Origin: Sphingomonas sp. BAUL-RG-20F-R05-02
GTDB taxonomy: Bacteria > Pseudomonadota > Alphaproteobacteria > Sphingomonadales > Sphingomonadaceae
Assembly: GCF_022662305.1 (NCBI RefSeq)
Contig: NZ_JAKNQH010000005.1
Span: forward strand, 124,001-188,000
Direction: 5' to 3'
Length of the DNA stretch: 64,000 nt
The notes beneath the pieces are model-generated. The model did not search any database. It saw only the letters and a list, made by a program, of their open reading frames with translations, and was not told the origin of the DNA. The translations under genes and the position numbers were made by a program. Below are positions 1-8,798 of this stretch, in pieces. Every line of letters begins with the position of its first letter. Positions within the stretch are counted from its first letter, which is position 1.

Positions 1-1911
1 CGGCTGGATACGTTCCTGCATGTCATGCTCGACACCGAACGGACCGCCCCGGGGAGTGTCGCCACGGTGTCGCCTACGCTGGCGCGCAGCCTGTCAATCC
101 GCCTGAAGGCTGAATGCCTACAGCAGCCACCCGAACTTCAGGCCGCCTGCCTGACCGTCGACCGGGAGACGCTGCTGCTCGCCGATACGCACAGTTCCGC
201 GCTTGCCGATACGCTTGCGGGCACGCCGACGGATCTTGCCTTCCAACTGAGCGCGACACCGCAAGCCGGATACGGTTCGTACAGCTCGTATATCGGCGTG
301 GTGCGCGATCTGTTCCGGCTGGTGGGCGCGTTCCAGTCGACTCAGCTGCAATTCATCCCGGCCTTGTCGAAGATGGATGACGGGGGCGTGTCGGTGCTGC
401 TCAACACGCCGATCTCGTTCGCCAAGCCGGCATCGGTGATGGTGATCGGGCTGCCTGCGATCGAGGCGCCGAAGCCGCCGCCGCTCCGCCACGTTTCACC
501 CGATGTTGCGGTGTGCGCGGCCACTGGCCTGACCTTGCCGGTGGAGGGTGCGCCGCTGATCTATGCGACCGATTATGCGTATGACGTGCGGCTGCGGATC
601 AAGCGCGCGGACGGAACCCTGGTCGAGGTGCCGCTGCGTGCCGATGCCGGGGTGGGTGGCTTTGCCGTCGACGGTGCGTTCCCGGCCGGACCGTTCGGCG
701 CGGTGATGACCGGTCAGGTCCACGGTCGATGGGGCTTCGGATCGTTCGAAGGCCCAACGTTCGCGCTGTCGCGGCCGGAGGATATCAACTGGAAAGCGGC
801 CGACCACACCACGCTGGTGGTGGGACGCGTCAACCAGCTTGGCCTGACCGGCGGCGGTGCGGGGTGCGTTACTGGCGTCGAGATGCGGCGCGGTGACGGT
901 GCCGCGCAGGCGGTGCCTTGGAAACAGACCAGCGCCAATGCGATTGAGGCCAGCCTCCCGCTCGAAAAGGTCGATGCCGGCACGCTGTCGATCCTGGTAC
1001 AGGGCCGCAGCGGCGATCCGGCAGTGGTGAGTCTGCGGGCCTATCAGGAGGCCGGCAGTCTCGAAGATCTCACCCTTCACGCCGGCGATACCGAGGCGGT
1101 GTTGACCGGTTCGCGGCTCGATCAGGTCGTGGCCGCGACTATGGGCGGGGTGAGCCTTCAGCCCGGAGCGCTGACGCGGGTCGGCAAACAGGATCGCCTG
1201 ACCTTGCGGCCCGGCGATCCGGCTGCACTCGCCATGCTCGCGGCCGGAAAGACGGAGACGGCGGACGTCAGCTTCGCCAACGGTCGGCACAAGAGCGTGA
1301 CCGTAACCGTTGCGCCGCCGCGGCCCGCGGTGGCGCTAGTGCGGGTGACTGCGCAGCCGCCCGTGCACGAAGGCGTGCGAGCGATCATGCTGGCATCACC
1401 CGGCGTGTTCGCGCAGGACGCGCGGCTGACCTTTGCCTTCCACGTCGGTGGCGCGACTGTGCTGACCGGAAAGGAAACGGTGGAGGTCGCCACCACCGAC
1501 GGACGCGCGACCACATTGATCCAACCCGGCAAGGGTTATGACTTGCAGGACGCGACGACCGGCATCGTCAGCCTGACTCCCGCCGACGCGCTCGGCCCGA
1601 CCGCTTACGGCGCGCTGCGTTTCCGGCTGGTGCGGGATGATGGTGCGACGGCGTGGACGACACTGGCCACGGTGGTACGGTTGCCGGAGATCCGTGGCAT
1701 GACCTGCGCCTCGGCCAAGTCGTGCAAGCTGGTCGGAAGCCGCCTGTTCCTGATCGCGAAGGTCAGCTCGACCGCAGATTTCCAAGCTGCGCAGGCGGTG
1801 CCCGACGGCTTCGTCGGCGAGGATGTCGCTGTCGCTCCAGGGTCGGACGGGCGCATATTCCTGCGATTGCGCGACGATCCCGACGCGATCGCAGCGGTTG
1901 CGGCGCGATAA
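1..1911 (+). CDS. Exported or surface protein of unknown function, 5' end outside window
   Basis: The reading frame is open from base 1, so the true start is probably upstream; the first ATG inside the window is at 25 and has no ribosome binding site in front of it. About 636 residues are visible. They are rich in Gly, Val, Thr and Ala with alternating beta-type segments and no catalytic motif. A stretch near residues 350-410 (pattern VLTGSRLDQVVAATMGG) resembles an IPT/TIG-like immunoglobulin fold, so tandem Ig-like domains are a reasonable guess. Only a few cysteines are present. No function can be assigned; a periplasmic or surface role is inferred from composition only. Confidence 0.7.
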   Translation, partial: RLDTFLHVMLDTERTAPGSVATVSPTLARSLSIRLKAECLQQPPELQAACLTVDRETLLLADTHSSALADTLAGTPTDLAFQLSATPQAGYGSYSSYIGVVRDLFRLVGAFQSTQLQFIPALSKMDDGGVSVLLNTPISFAKPASVMVIGLPAIEAPKPPPLRHVSPDVAVCAATGLTLPVEGAPLIYATDYAYDVRLRIKRADGTLVEVPLRADAGVGGFAVDGAFPAGPFGAVMTGQVHGRWGFGSFEGPTFALSRPEDINWKAADHTTLVVGRVNQLGLTGGGAGCVTGVEMRRGDGAAQAVPWKQTSANAIEASLPLEKVDAGTLSILVQGRSGDPAVVSLRAYQEAGSLEDLTLHAGDTEAVLTGSRLDQVVAATMGGVSLQPGALTRVGKQDRLTLRPGDPAALAMLAAGKTETADVSFANGRHKSVTVTVAPPRPAVALVRVTAQPPVHEGVRAIMLASPGVFAQDARLTFAFHVGGATVLTGKETVEVATTDGRATTLIQPGKGYDLQDATTGIVSLTPADALGPTAYGALRFRLVRDDGATAWTTLATVVRLPEIRGMTCASAKSCKLVGSRLFLIAKVSSTADFQAAQAVPDGFVGEDVAVAPGSDGRIFLRLRDDPDAIAAVAAR

Positions 1912-1980
1912 CCGCAAATATCGCGCTCGCCCGCGCATCCGCTACGCGGCTGGTTCGTTGAAGGTGGGAAGGAGACGATC

Positions 1981-2163
1981 ATGGCCATCACCCCCGACAA
2001 CGAAGAACCCGGTTTCGAGACCGACGTGAACGAACTGCCCAAGGACCGGAACAGCTCGGAGCAATCGACCGAGGACAATCCGAAGGCGGAGGACGAAGCC
2101 TCCGAGATGGAGCATGTCCAGGAGGAGGCGGCGGAGGAGCGCAAGGAGGGCGGGTACCAGTAG
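1981..2163 (+). CDS. Small acidic protein, unknown function
   Basis: Sixty residues, very rich in Glu, Asp and Lys and almost free of hydrophobic residues, so it is probably disordered and cytoplasmic. A strong ribosome binding site (GGAAGGAG) sits six to eight bases before the ATG and a strong terminator hairpin follows the stop, which together make a real gene likely. It starts about 70 bases after the preceding gene and may share its transcript. No family recognised. Confidence 0.72.
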   Translation: MAITPDNEEPGFETDVNELPKDRNSSEQSTEDNPKAEDEASEMEHVQEEAAEERKEGGYQ

Positions 2164-2190
2164 GTCCGCTTTCGTTGAGATGACGCATTT

Positions 2191-2217
2191 GAAAGCCCCG
2201 GCACTGCCGGGGCTTTC
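2191..2217 (+). terminator. Rho-independent terminator
   Basis: Perfect 13-base inverted repeat (GAAAGCCCCGGCA and its complement) around a single central base, folding to an 11-12 bp GC-rich stem with a tight loop, flanked by A-rich and T-rich ends. It lies 28 bases after the small acidic gene. Confidence 0.85.
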
Positions 2218-2450
2218 TGTTGGTGCGTGATCTCGGATGCGGGTGCGGCGCGTTCTCTGCGAAACGTGTCGGACCCGGGTTGTGCTACCCGATAGCGTCG
2301 ACGACAACGGCCTCCACCGTGTTCGCTCCTGCGTGTTCAGTGTCGGGAATCTCGCCGCACCATCGGACGGTTTGAAGCGAGGCGAGGTGACATGAACGTC
2401 ATGCAACCAAGCACCGCGCCGCGAGTCTCTTGCCATCTAAGGAGACTATC

Positions 2451-2675
2451 ATGCGCACTACCGTCGTCGCTCTTGCCTTGCCGCTGCTGCTTGTCGGCGT
2501 TTCACCGGCTTTTTCGAAAGGCTGCATTCGCGGTGCCGCCGCTGGGGGTGTCGCCGGGCATTTCGTAGGCAAGGGCCATGCCGTGATGGGCGCGGCGGCG
2601 GGCTGCATCGTCGCCCATCATCATTACGCAAAGCAGGCGCGGGCACAGCGCGCCGCCGCTCGTAACCAGCGTTAA
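2451..2675 (+). CDS. Small exported glycine-zipper-like protein
   Basis: The start at 2451 is chosen because AAGGAGA lies just upstream and the protein then begins with a classic signal peptide (MRTT, hydrophobic core, cleavage near SPAFS-KG). The mature part, about 50 residues, carries an AAAGGVAGHFVGKGHAVMGAA segment typical of glycine zippers that insert in or pack against membranes, followed by a His-rich turn and a basic C-terminus. Two cysteines are in the mature part. Function unknown; an envelope location is inferred. Confidence 0.72.
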   Translation: MRTTVVALALPLLLVGVSPAFSKGCIRGAAAGGVAGHFVGKGHAVMGAAAGCIVAHHHYAKQARAQRAAARNQR

Positions 2676-2706
2676 GTCATAAAGCTTTTTCTGTCCGCTG
2701 AAACGA

Positions 2707-2737
2707 AAAAGGCAGCCCCGCGAGGAGCTGCCCTTTT
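2707..2737 (-). terminator. Terminator of the TonB-dependent receptor gene
   Basis: GGCAGC and GCTGCC pair across a short loop with A-runs on the left and T-runs on the right, so the hairpin can end transcription from both sides: the receptor gene on the minus strand (T-run in its RNA) and the small glycine-zipper gene on the plus strand. Confidence 0.65.
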
Positions 2738-2757
2738 GATAGCGGTATGACCGGTCC

Positions 2758-5700
2758 TTACAGGTCGATCTTCGCGCCGAAGCGGATGAAGCGACCGATG
2801 AAGCCCTGGCTTTCCCAAGCGACGTTGTAGCCGAAGCCGGTGTCGTAGGTCTGGCCCGGGTTGAAGTCCGGCTTGACGTCGAACACGTTGAGCAGGTTCG
2901 CGTAGAAGGTGAACTTGCTCGCGACCTTCACGGTAGCCGTCAAGTCGACGTCGATGAAGCGACGTGCGTGGCACTTGTACGGGTCACCATTGGCATAGGC
3001 ATAGACCGAGGCGCTGATGCTGTCGGCACAGCTATCGGCGTCGCCGCCGGTATCGATCGAGGCCATGTTATAGCCGCTGGTGTAATATGCCGTCGCGCTG
3101 AGCGAGCCACGACCGGAGAAGTCCAGCGTGTTCTGCCAGCTACCACGCCAGCGCGGCGCACCCGAGCAGGACGTGATGTTGCAGGGGCTAAGCGTGCCAG
3201 CGTACTTCTGCACCACACCACCCGGCGTCGTCTGATCGAGATTGATCAGATAGGTCGCATCCACACGGCTGGTCAGATTGATGCCATGGGGCAGAGGAAC
3301 CCGCACCGTGCCCGAGAAATCGAGACCGGAGGTAACTTCCGACGTCGTGTTGACGAACGAATACTGGATGAAGCCCAGCGCCGGCAGCGCGTTGGGGTGG
3401 TCCGGATCGGCAACGCCGGGACGAACGGTGATGCCCGGGATGTTCACTACGCCGTTGTTGGCATAATAGGCATCCTCGACGCCGGAATAGTCAGGCGCGC
3501 CGATCAGGCCGTTGATCTTGATGTGGTAATAATCGACCGTGAAGGCGAAGTGCCGGTTCGGCTCGATCACCACACCGCCAGTCAGGCTGGTCGACTTCTC
3601 CGGCTTCAGGTTCGGGTTGCCCGCCGAGGTCAGGCCGTAGCTGTACGGCAGCGTCGCGTAGCCATTGCCGCCGTGCGCATCGATGTAAGCCTGACCACCC
3701 GCCTGGCCCGGCGTGACCGTCGACGTGATGTAGCCCGTCGTCGGCTGGCCATAAGCTTCCTGGAAGCTCGGGATACGGAAGCCGCGCGACCACGTACCAC
3801 GGAAGCGGACTTGCTGGATCGGCTTGAAGATGGCGGTGATCTTCGGCGAGAAGTTGTCCTGTCCCGACGAGTAGCTGTCGTAACGACCCGAGCCGTTGAT
3901 CGTCAGCTGATCGAAGATCGGTGCGTCGATTTCGAAGAAGCCCGAGCGTACATTGCGGCTGCCGGCCGTGCTGACCGAGTTGATGCTATAGTAGCGATCG
4001 GCCGGATTGACTTCGTTCGGTGCGTTGGCGCTGGGGTTGAACACCGACTCATGACGATACGCGCCACCGACCGCCGCGGTCAGGTCGCCGCCGGGCAGTG
4101 CGAACAGCACCTTCGAGAGGGTGGCCTGAACCTGCCACAGCTTCGAGTTCGAGTTCGTCACATTGGTCGGCGCGATATAGTCGCGGATCGCCTGGCTGTT
4201 CTGCGACGGATCGACGAAGTTGAAGGAGCCATCGTTGATGACGTCCATCAGGCGCTGCGGGATCAGGTAGTTCTTGTTGGTGATACGCAGATCGACTTCG
4301 GAATAGGTGCCGTTGACATCATACTTCCAGTTGTCGCCGAACGAACCCGAGATACCACCAGCGAAGCGGTAGGTCTTGGCATCGCTCAACGTCTCGCGCG
4401 GCTGATCGTAACGGTAGTTCACACGCGCCTGTTCACCGAGCGCAGCGAACGGGTTGTTAGGGTTGAGCGTTCCGCCATTGGCCGCTGTACAGGTGACCGT
4501 GCCGCGCGGGCAGATCAGCGCCGGCAGCAGGACCGGACTGAGCGTGTACTGCGTGCCGCCCGCAGCGGTTTGCCCGGCGAACGTAAGCGGCGAGATGCTG
4601 CTGGTCGTCTTCGATTCGTAGAAGGTACCAGTTGCATAGGCCTGCGCGCGGCTGCCGACGTTCACGGTCAGATGTGCGGTGCCGCCGAAACGCTGCTGCT
4701 TGGGGATTTCCTGCAGGTAGTCGTTGACGTTGTCCTGCTGACAGATCACCGAGCCGGTCGGCGAACCCTTCGCGGCGAGGCCCGCCTGCTGTGCCGGGGT
4801 GAGGTTGATCGCGGTCAGATCACGGCAGCCTGCGCTCGCGTTGAGCAACTGGAAGCTGCTGCCAGCGACCGGAGCGCCGTTCAGATAAGGGCGCACGGTC
4901 GGTACGCGGGTCGAGCCGAACTGCGAGACCGAGCCATCGGCCTGAATGCCGTTGATGGTCTCGTTGGTCAGGCAGTTACCCTGGCCGTTGCACACGCGGC
5001 TGTAGTCGTTGGTGTTGAAAGGATAGCCGCGATCGCTTGCGTACAGCGGGTTGCTCGACTGGTATTCGCCGTTGATGTAGAAGTTGAAGCCCTGCTCGCT
5101 GAGCTTTCCGTAGCCGTAGGTCAGATCGGCGCGCTTTTCGCCGCCGTCACCATGTTCGGAAATGCCGGCCGACGCATTGGCGTGCAGGCCGACGATTTCC
5201 TTCTTGATGACGACGTTGACGACGCCTGCGACCGCATCCGCGCCATAGGTCGACGAGGCGCCATCCTGCAGCACGTCGACCTTCTCGACGATCGACTGGG
5301 GAATGGTATTGAGGTCGACGAAGCTGCGCTGGCCGTCATCGCCCAGCGGATAGATCGCCGAGCGCTGGCCGTCGAACAGGGTGAGCGTGTTGCCCGTGGT
5401 GAGGCCGCGCAACGACACCGCAGTCGCGCCGGTGGCGAAGCCGAAGCTGTTCCAGGCGCGCGTCATCGTACCCGCGCCGTTGGCGGGGATGGTCTGCAGC
5501 GCCTCTGCGATCGTGTTTTGGCCGCGGGTCGCGAAATCCTGCGCGGTCAACGTGTTGATCGGGGCGGCGGTCGCGGTCGCGCTGTTACGGATCAGCGAGC
5601 CGGTGACGACCACGTCCTGCGGAGTCGCGGCTTCATCGGCGGGGGTCGGCGGCGTAGGGGTAAGCGCGGCCGGTGCGGCGTCCTGGGCCGGCGCGGTATC

Positions 5701-5796
5701 CTGCGCAAAGGCGGGCATGGTGCCGAACATCATGGCAAAGGGGGCTGCGGCGAGCAGAAGCTGCGCCTTGCCAGCGATCTGAGTGGTCCTGATCAT
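2758..5796 (-). CDS. TonB-dependent outer membrane receptor
   Basis: A 1012-residue outer-membrane active-transport barrel. The start at 5796 follows an AAGGG ribosome binding site and gives a signal peptide ending PAFAQ. A Pro/Ala-rich linker leads to the TonB-box-like segment QDVVVTGSLIRN, then the plug (about residues 60-180, with the conserved IPQSIVEKVDVLQDGASSTY block and the VNVVIKKE strand), then a long beta-barrel with many YxY/FxF strands and a final strand FIRFGAKIDL. The size and the IPQ-VEKVDVL-QDGASS-YGADAVAGV plug signature match the large sphingomonad/Caulobacter receptor group that imports diverse organic nutrients. No enzyme or transporter gene sits beside it, so the substrate cannot be named. 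No Fur-like box was seen upstream. Confidence 0.95.
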   Translation of the reverse strand: MIRTTQIAGKAQLLLAAAPFAMMFGTMPAFAQDTAPAQDAAPAALTPTPPTPADEAATPQDVVVTGSLIRNSATATAAPINTLTAQDFATRGQNTIAEALQTIPANGAGTMTRAWNSFGFATGATAVSLRGLTTGNTLTLFDGQRSAIYPLGDDGQRSFVDLNTIPQSIVEKVDVLQDGASSTYGADAVAGVVNVVIKKEIVGLHANASAGISEHGDGGEKRADLTYGYGKLSEQGFNFYINGEYQSSNPLYASDRGYPFNTNDYSRVCNGQGNCLTNETINGIQADGSVSQFGSTRVPTVRPYLNGAPVAGSSFQLLNASAGCRDLTAINLTPAQQAGLAAKGSPTGSVICQQDNVNDYLQEIPKQQRFGGTAHLTVNVGSRAQAYATGTFYESKTTSSISPLTFAGQTAAGGTQYTLSPVLLPALICPRGTVTCTAANGGTLNPNNPFAALGEQARVNYRYDQPRETLSDAKTYRFAGGISGSFGDNWKYDVNGTYSEVDLRITNKNYLIPQRLMDVINDGSFNFVDPSQNSQAIRDYIAPTNVTNSNSKLWQVQATLSKVLFALPGGDLTAAVGGAYRHESVFNPSANAPNEVNPADRYYSINSVSTAGSRNVRSGFFEIDAPIFDQLTINGSGRYDSYSSGQDNFSPKITAIFKPIQQVRFRGTWSRGFRIPSFQEAYGQPTTGYITSTVTPGQAGGQAYIDAHGGNGYATLPYSYGLTSAGNPNLKPEKSTSLTGGVVIEPNRHFAFTVDYYHIKINGLIGAPDYSGVEDAYYANNGVVNIPGITVRPGVADPDHPNALPALGFIQYSFVNTTSEVTSGLDFSGTVRVPLPHGINLTSRVDATYLINLDQTTPGGVVQKYAGTLSPCNITSCSGAPRWRGSWQNTLDFSGRGSLSATAYYTSGYNMASIDTGGDADSCADSISASVYAYANGDPYKCHARRFIDVDLTATVKVASKFTFYANLLNVFDVKPDFNPGQTYDTGFGYNVAWESQGFIGRFIRFGAKIDL

Positions 5797-6090
5797 GTTA
5801 ATCCCTTTTTGACCTGCCGGCGCTCTGGGGTGCCGCGCGCAGGAGTTCCAGATCCCGACACACGACAGCCGTCCTGCGCGAGACATGGCGAGGGAATGAA
5901 ACCGTTATTCACCTCTGTAAAGTTACGTATCGTTCAGCGTCGCACTTTCACCGGTCGCGTCGCACAAATGTCACAGTTTCAGCGACTTATGGCCGAGACG
6001 GGCTTAACACCCGATTTTAGCGCGCTGCCCCCTCGTTGCTGCCGATAAACGCGGTTGTCGAACTCGAATTGATCCTCCCGTAACGTGAAA
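5797..6090. other. Intergenic region upstream of the receptor gene
   Basis: About 290 bases between the receptor start and the terminator of the next gene. It should hold the receptor promoter and leader. It is slightly more AT-rich than its surroundings between about 5890 and 6010. I see no convincing small gene, RNA gene or operator in it. Confidence 0.5.
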
Positions 6091-6122
6091 AACGCCGCGC
6101 ACCGGGATAGGTGCGCGGCGTT
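6091..6122 (-). terminator. Rho-independent terminator of the outer-membrane protein gene
   Basis: Perfect 12-bp stem (AACGCCGCGCAC with its complement) and an 8-base loop, followed on the minus strand by a TTTTT run. It lies about 55 bases after the stop at 6177. Confidence 0.88.
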
Positions 6123-6176
6123 CCATGTTTGCAGTTCGTACAATCGCCCGGTCGGGAGGTTGTACGAAGAACCGGC

Positions 6177-6800
6177 TTACTTGAAGTGGAAGCCGATGCT
6201 GCCCATCACGCGCTGACGCGACGTGTGGTCGTTGTACTGCGAGTAGACATACTGCGCGCCGACGAACAGCGGCATCTTCATCACGTCACGGCCGAGCGAA
6301 TACTCGACGCCACCGCCGACCTGATAGCCGTCGGTGTGGAAGTGATCGTAGAAGCTGGTCTGGCCAGCCGGCGCGGTGAAGCGCTTGCGCTGCTCGTTGC
6401 TGACATAGCCGCCCTTGCCGTAGACGAGGAAGTTCGGCGTGACGAGGTAACCTGCACGGACGCCCGCGCCCCACTCCTCAAACGACTTGTGGCAGATCGT
6501 GCCGCCGGTGCGCCCGCCCGAGCAGTTCTCGCTGCCGTCATTGGGGTTCCAGTAGCTGCCCTCGGGGCCGACCACGATCTTGTTGCCGATCACGCCGTCG
6601 AAGCCAACGGTGCCGCCGTAACCGAACCGGTCGTTATGATGGCCCTGCGACTGGAAGCGATCGCCGCCGACATTGCCCTCGACGCGGATGCCTCGAAAGG
6701 TCGTGTTGTTGTCGGACATCGTGGTGTCCTGCGCAGATGCGGCCTGCGCGCCGAGCGCCGAGAGCCCGAGGGCCAGGACGGAGAAAAGAGCCTTACGCAT
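6177..6800 (-). CDS. Outer membrane beta-barrel protein (opacity/OmpA-barrel type)
   Basis: A 207-residue protein with a clear signal peptide (cleavage after ASAQ). The start at 6800 is supported by AGAAGGA upstream. The mature chain alternates amphipathic strands: GIRVEGNVGGDRF, a conserved WGAGVRAGYLV strand, FLVYGKGGYV, YQVGGGVEYSL, LFVGAQYVYSQY and a C-terminal VMGSIGFHFK strand, as in the small 8-stranded opacity/porin-like barrels (outer membrane beta-barrel domain family). Two cysteines in an extracellular-type loop may form a disulfide. It is a single-gene unit with its own terminator. Role in envelope structure or adhesion is family-level inference only. Confidence 0.88.
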   Translation of the reverse strand: MRKALFSVLALGLSALGAQAASAQDTTMSDNNTTFRGIRVEGNVGGDRFQSQGHHNDRFGYGGTVGFDGVIGNKIVVGPEGSYWNPNDGSENCSGGRTGGTICHKSFEEWGAGVRAGYLVTPNFLVYGKGGYVSNEQRKRFTAPAGQTSFYDHFHTDGYQVGGGVEYSLGRDVMKMPLFVGAQYVYSQYNDHTSRQRVMGSIGFHFK

Positions 6801-6877
6801 ACAAGTTCCTTCTATTGATAAATTCGTTCCACGAGGTGCGTAACCGTCGCGGCAACGCAACGATCCGCCGCTATGCA

Positions 6878-8032
6878 CTAATTGTGACGATGTTGCGGCG
6901 ATGCAACAGTGCGTGTCGCCGTGTTGGCGACACAATCGCGGCCAAGCTGGTCCAGCGTCGCACAACCGAGCTGCGCCATCGCCAGTTCCGTTTCGCCGCG
7001 CAGGATGTGCGCGACATGCGCCACGCCGGCTAGCCCGGCCACGGCGAGACCATGCATCTGCGGTCGGCCGACCAGCGCCGCCGCCGCGCCCAGAGAGAGC
7101 GCCTTCACAACATCGGTGCCGCTCCGCACCCCGCCGTCGAGCAGCAGCGGTACCGCGCCCGCCACTGTATCGGCGATCGCCGGCAGAACCTCGATCGCGG
7201 CTGGCGCGCCATCCAGCGTGCGGCCGCCGTGGTTGGATATGACGATCCCGTCCGCGCCATGTTCGATCGCGAGCCCGGCATCTTCGGCGGCGAGGATGCC
7301 CTTGATGATGAGCGGCAGCGACGTGCGTGCGCGCAACCACGCGACATCCTCCCACGTCGGTGCGGTGTCGGCGAGCGGCGTGCCGAACAGGATCGCCCCG
7401 CGCGGGGTGCTGGTTTGTCGCCGATCACTGCCGCTGGGCAAGTTCGCTGCGAACACGCCACGCGGCAGCGCGAAGGTCGCGCGTTTCACTGCGGCATCGA
7501 CCGTCACCACGATGGCCTCGTACCCTGCCTGTTCGGCGCGGGTGACAAGTTCGGCGGAGTCTGCGCGGGTTTCCTGCAGATAGAGCTGGAACCACAGCGG
7601 AGCCGGGGTCGTGCCGAGGTTGCGCGCGGCATCGCACCCGGCTTCGGCAATCGCCTCCAGCGACACGCTAGAAAGCGTGCTCACCACCATGCCGACCCCC
7701 ATCGCCGTTGCCGCACGTACGCACGCCAGTTCCCCGTCCGGATGCGCGATGCGCTGATAAGCGATTGGCGCGAACAGGATCGGCGCAGCATGGTCGCGGC
7801 CGAACAGCGTGCGCCGCGTATGTCCGCCCCGCAGATCGGCCAGCACGCGGGGTAGCAACGCAATCCGGTCGAACGCGGCGCGGTTGTTGGCGAGCGTAAG
7901 GCCTGCGCCTGCGCCCGACTGAACGTGCGCCCAGATGTCCGGCGCCATGTGCAACTGCGCCAGCCGCTCGTAATCGGCGAGCGTCCGTAGCTCGGGCGGG
8001 ATCACCGTCAGCGGCGGTAGCGGCGCGCTCAC
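6878..8032 (-). CDS. FMN-dependent alpha-hydroxy-acid oxidizing enzyme (LldD/glycolate oxidase family)
   Basis: Oxidises an L-2-hydroxy acid to the 2-oxo acid using FMN in a TIM barrel. Visible family marks are LFAPIAYQRIAHPDGE, the WFQLYL strand, TVDAAVKRA, the Lys in LIIKGIL, the catalytic block ISNHGGRTLDG with the proton-abstracting His, and the FMN-phosphate loop LLLDGGVRSGTDVVKALSLGA. A GTG start at 8032 overlaps the upstream stop by four bases (GTGA) and has GGAG just before it; a TTG at 8044 is an alternative. The protein is 384 residues, normal for the family. It is the last gene of the receptor-piuC unit, so a role linked to iron or siderophore metabolism is possible, but the substrate (lactate, glycolate, mandelate or other) is unknown. 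Confidence 0.9.
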   Translation of the reverse strand: MSAPLPPLTVIPPELRTLADYERLAQLHMAPDIWAHVQSGAGAGLTLANNRAAFDRIALLPRVLADLRGGHTRRTLFGRDHAAPILFAPIAYQRIAHPDGELACVRAATAMGVGMVVSTLSSVSLEAIAEAGCDAARNLGTTPAPLWFQLYLQETRADSAELVTRAEQAGYEAIVVTVDAAVKRATFALPRGVFAANLPSGSDRRQTSTPRGAILFGTPLADTAPTWEDVAWLRARTSLPLIIKGILAAEDAGLAIEHGADGIVISNHGGRTLDGAPAAIEVLPAIADTVAGAVPLLLDGGVRSGTDVVKALSLGAAAALVGRPQMHGLAVAGLAGVAHVAHILRGETELAMAQLGCATLDQLGRDCVANTATRTVASPQHRHN

Positions 8033-8709
8033 GTCTCCGCCCAATGCCGCAACAGATTGTGGTACACGCCAGTCAGTGCGTCGATCGCCCGATGATCGGG
8101 GTGATCGACGCTGAGCGACTGGATCGCGGTGTCGAGGTCGAACAGCGTGCGGCGCTGTTCGTCGGCACGGACCAGGCTCTGCGTCCAGAAAAATGCTGCG
8201 TAGCGGGTGCCGCGCGTGACTGGCGTGACGTGATGCAGCGTGCTGCCGGGGTAGACGATCAGGTCACCGGCGGCGTGTTTCACGCGCTCTGCACCCAACG
8301 TCCCCTCGATCACCAATTCGCCGCCGTCATATTCGGCGGGATCACTGAGGAACACTGTCGCGGAGACGTCGCTGCGCACCCGCTCGGTCGTGCCCGGGAT
8401 CGGGAAAATCGCGTTGTCGATATGCGCACCGTAGCTGCCGCCGCCCTCGTAGCGGTTGAACCGCGGCGGCAGCACGCGCAACGGCAGCGTCGCGGCGATG
8501 AACAGGGGCGTCTGACCCAGCCGATCGACGATGCGAGCGCCGAGATCGCGCGCCACCGCATGATCGAGCGGCAATTGCAGGTTGTGCTTCACCAGCGCCG
8601 CGCGGTGGCCGGCGGTGCTGCGCCCGTCCTGCCAGTCCGCGCCTTCCAGTTGGTCGCGCATCGCTCGCACCTCATCGGCGGAGAACAGCTTGGGCACGTG
8701 GAGCAGCAT
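8029..8709 (-). CDS. piuC: PiuC/YbiX-type Fe(II)/2-oxoglutarate-dependent hydroxylase (PKHD family)
   Basis: A 226-residue cytoplasmic dioxygenase of the PKHD type. The double-stranded beta-helix shows the iron ligands His and Asp in GAHIDNAIF, the distal His in GSTLHHVTPV, and the 2-oxoglutarate-binding Arg in TRGTRYAAFFW. The start at 8709 is preceded by an AAAGGTG site. In Pseudomonas and many other Proteobacteria, piuC lies next to a catecholate siderophore receptor (PiuA/Fiu) and is iron repressed, exactly the arrangement here. Its biochemical substrate is not established in the family. The downstream FMN oxidase overlaps it by four bases. Confidence 0.93.
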   Translation of the reverse strand: MLLHVPKLFSADEVRAMRDQLEGADWQDGRSTAGHRAALVKHNLQLPLDHAVARDLGARIVDRLGQTPLFIAATLPLRVLPPRFNRYEGGGSYGAHIDNAIFPIPGTTERVRSDVSATVFLSDPAEYDGGELVIEGTLGAERVKHAAGDLIVYPGSTLHHVTPVTRGTRYAAFFWTQSLVRADEQRRTLFDLDTAIQSLSVDHPDHRAIDALTGVYHNLLRHWAET

Positions 8710-8798
8710 GATCGGCACCTTTCGCTTATGGTGGCGGCAACGCAATGGCGGTCATCAAAACGCGGTTTCGGTCACCTCGGCCAGGCGCGCCCACGCGA

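Noticed and set aside
2968-6048. Plus-strand open frame of over 1000 codons opposite the TonB-dependent receptor
   Set aside because: Arg/Asp/Val-rich translation with no domain, no start signal and perfect mirroring of the receptor codons; a GC-rich antisense artefact. The same applies to long antisense frames at 9411-11120, 54675-56939 and 59179-62382.
6801-7355. N-terminal extension of the outer-membrane protein
   Set aside because: The upstream in-frame part is Arg/Gly-rich without homology, has no signal peptide and overlaps the FMN oxidase; the ribosome site and signal peptide support the start at 6800.
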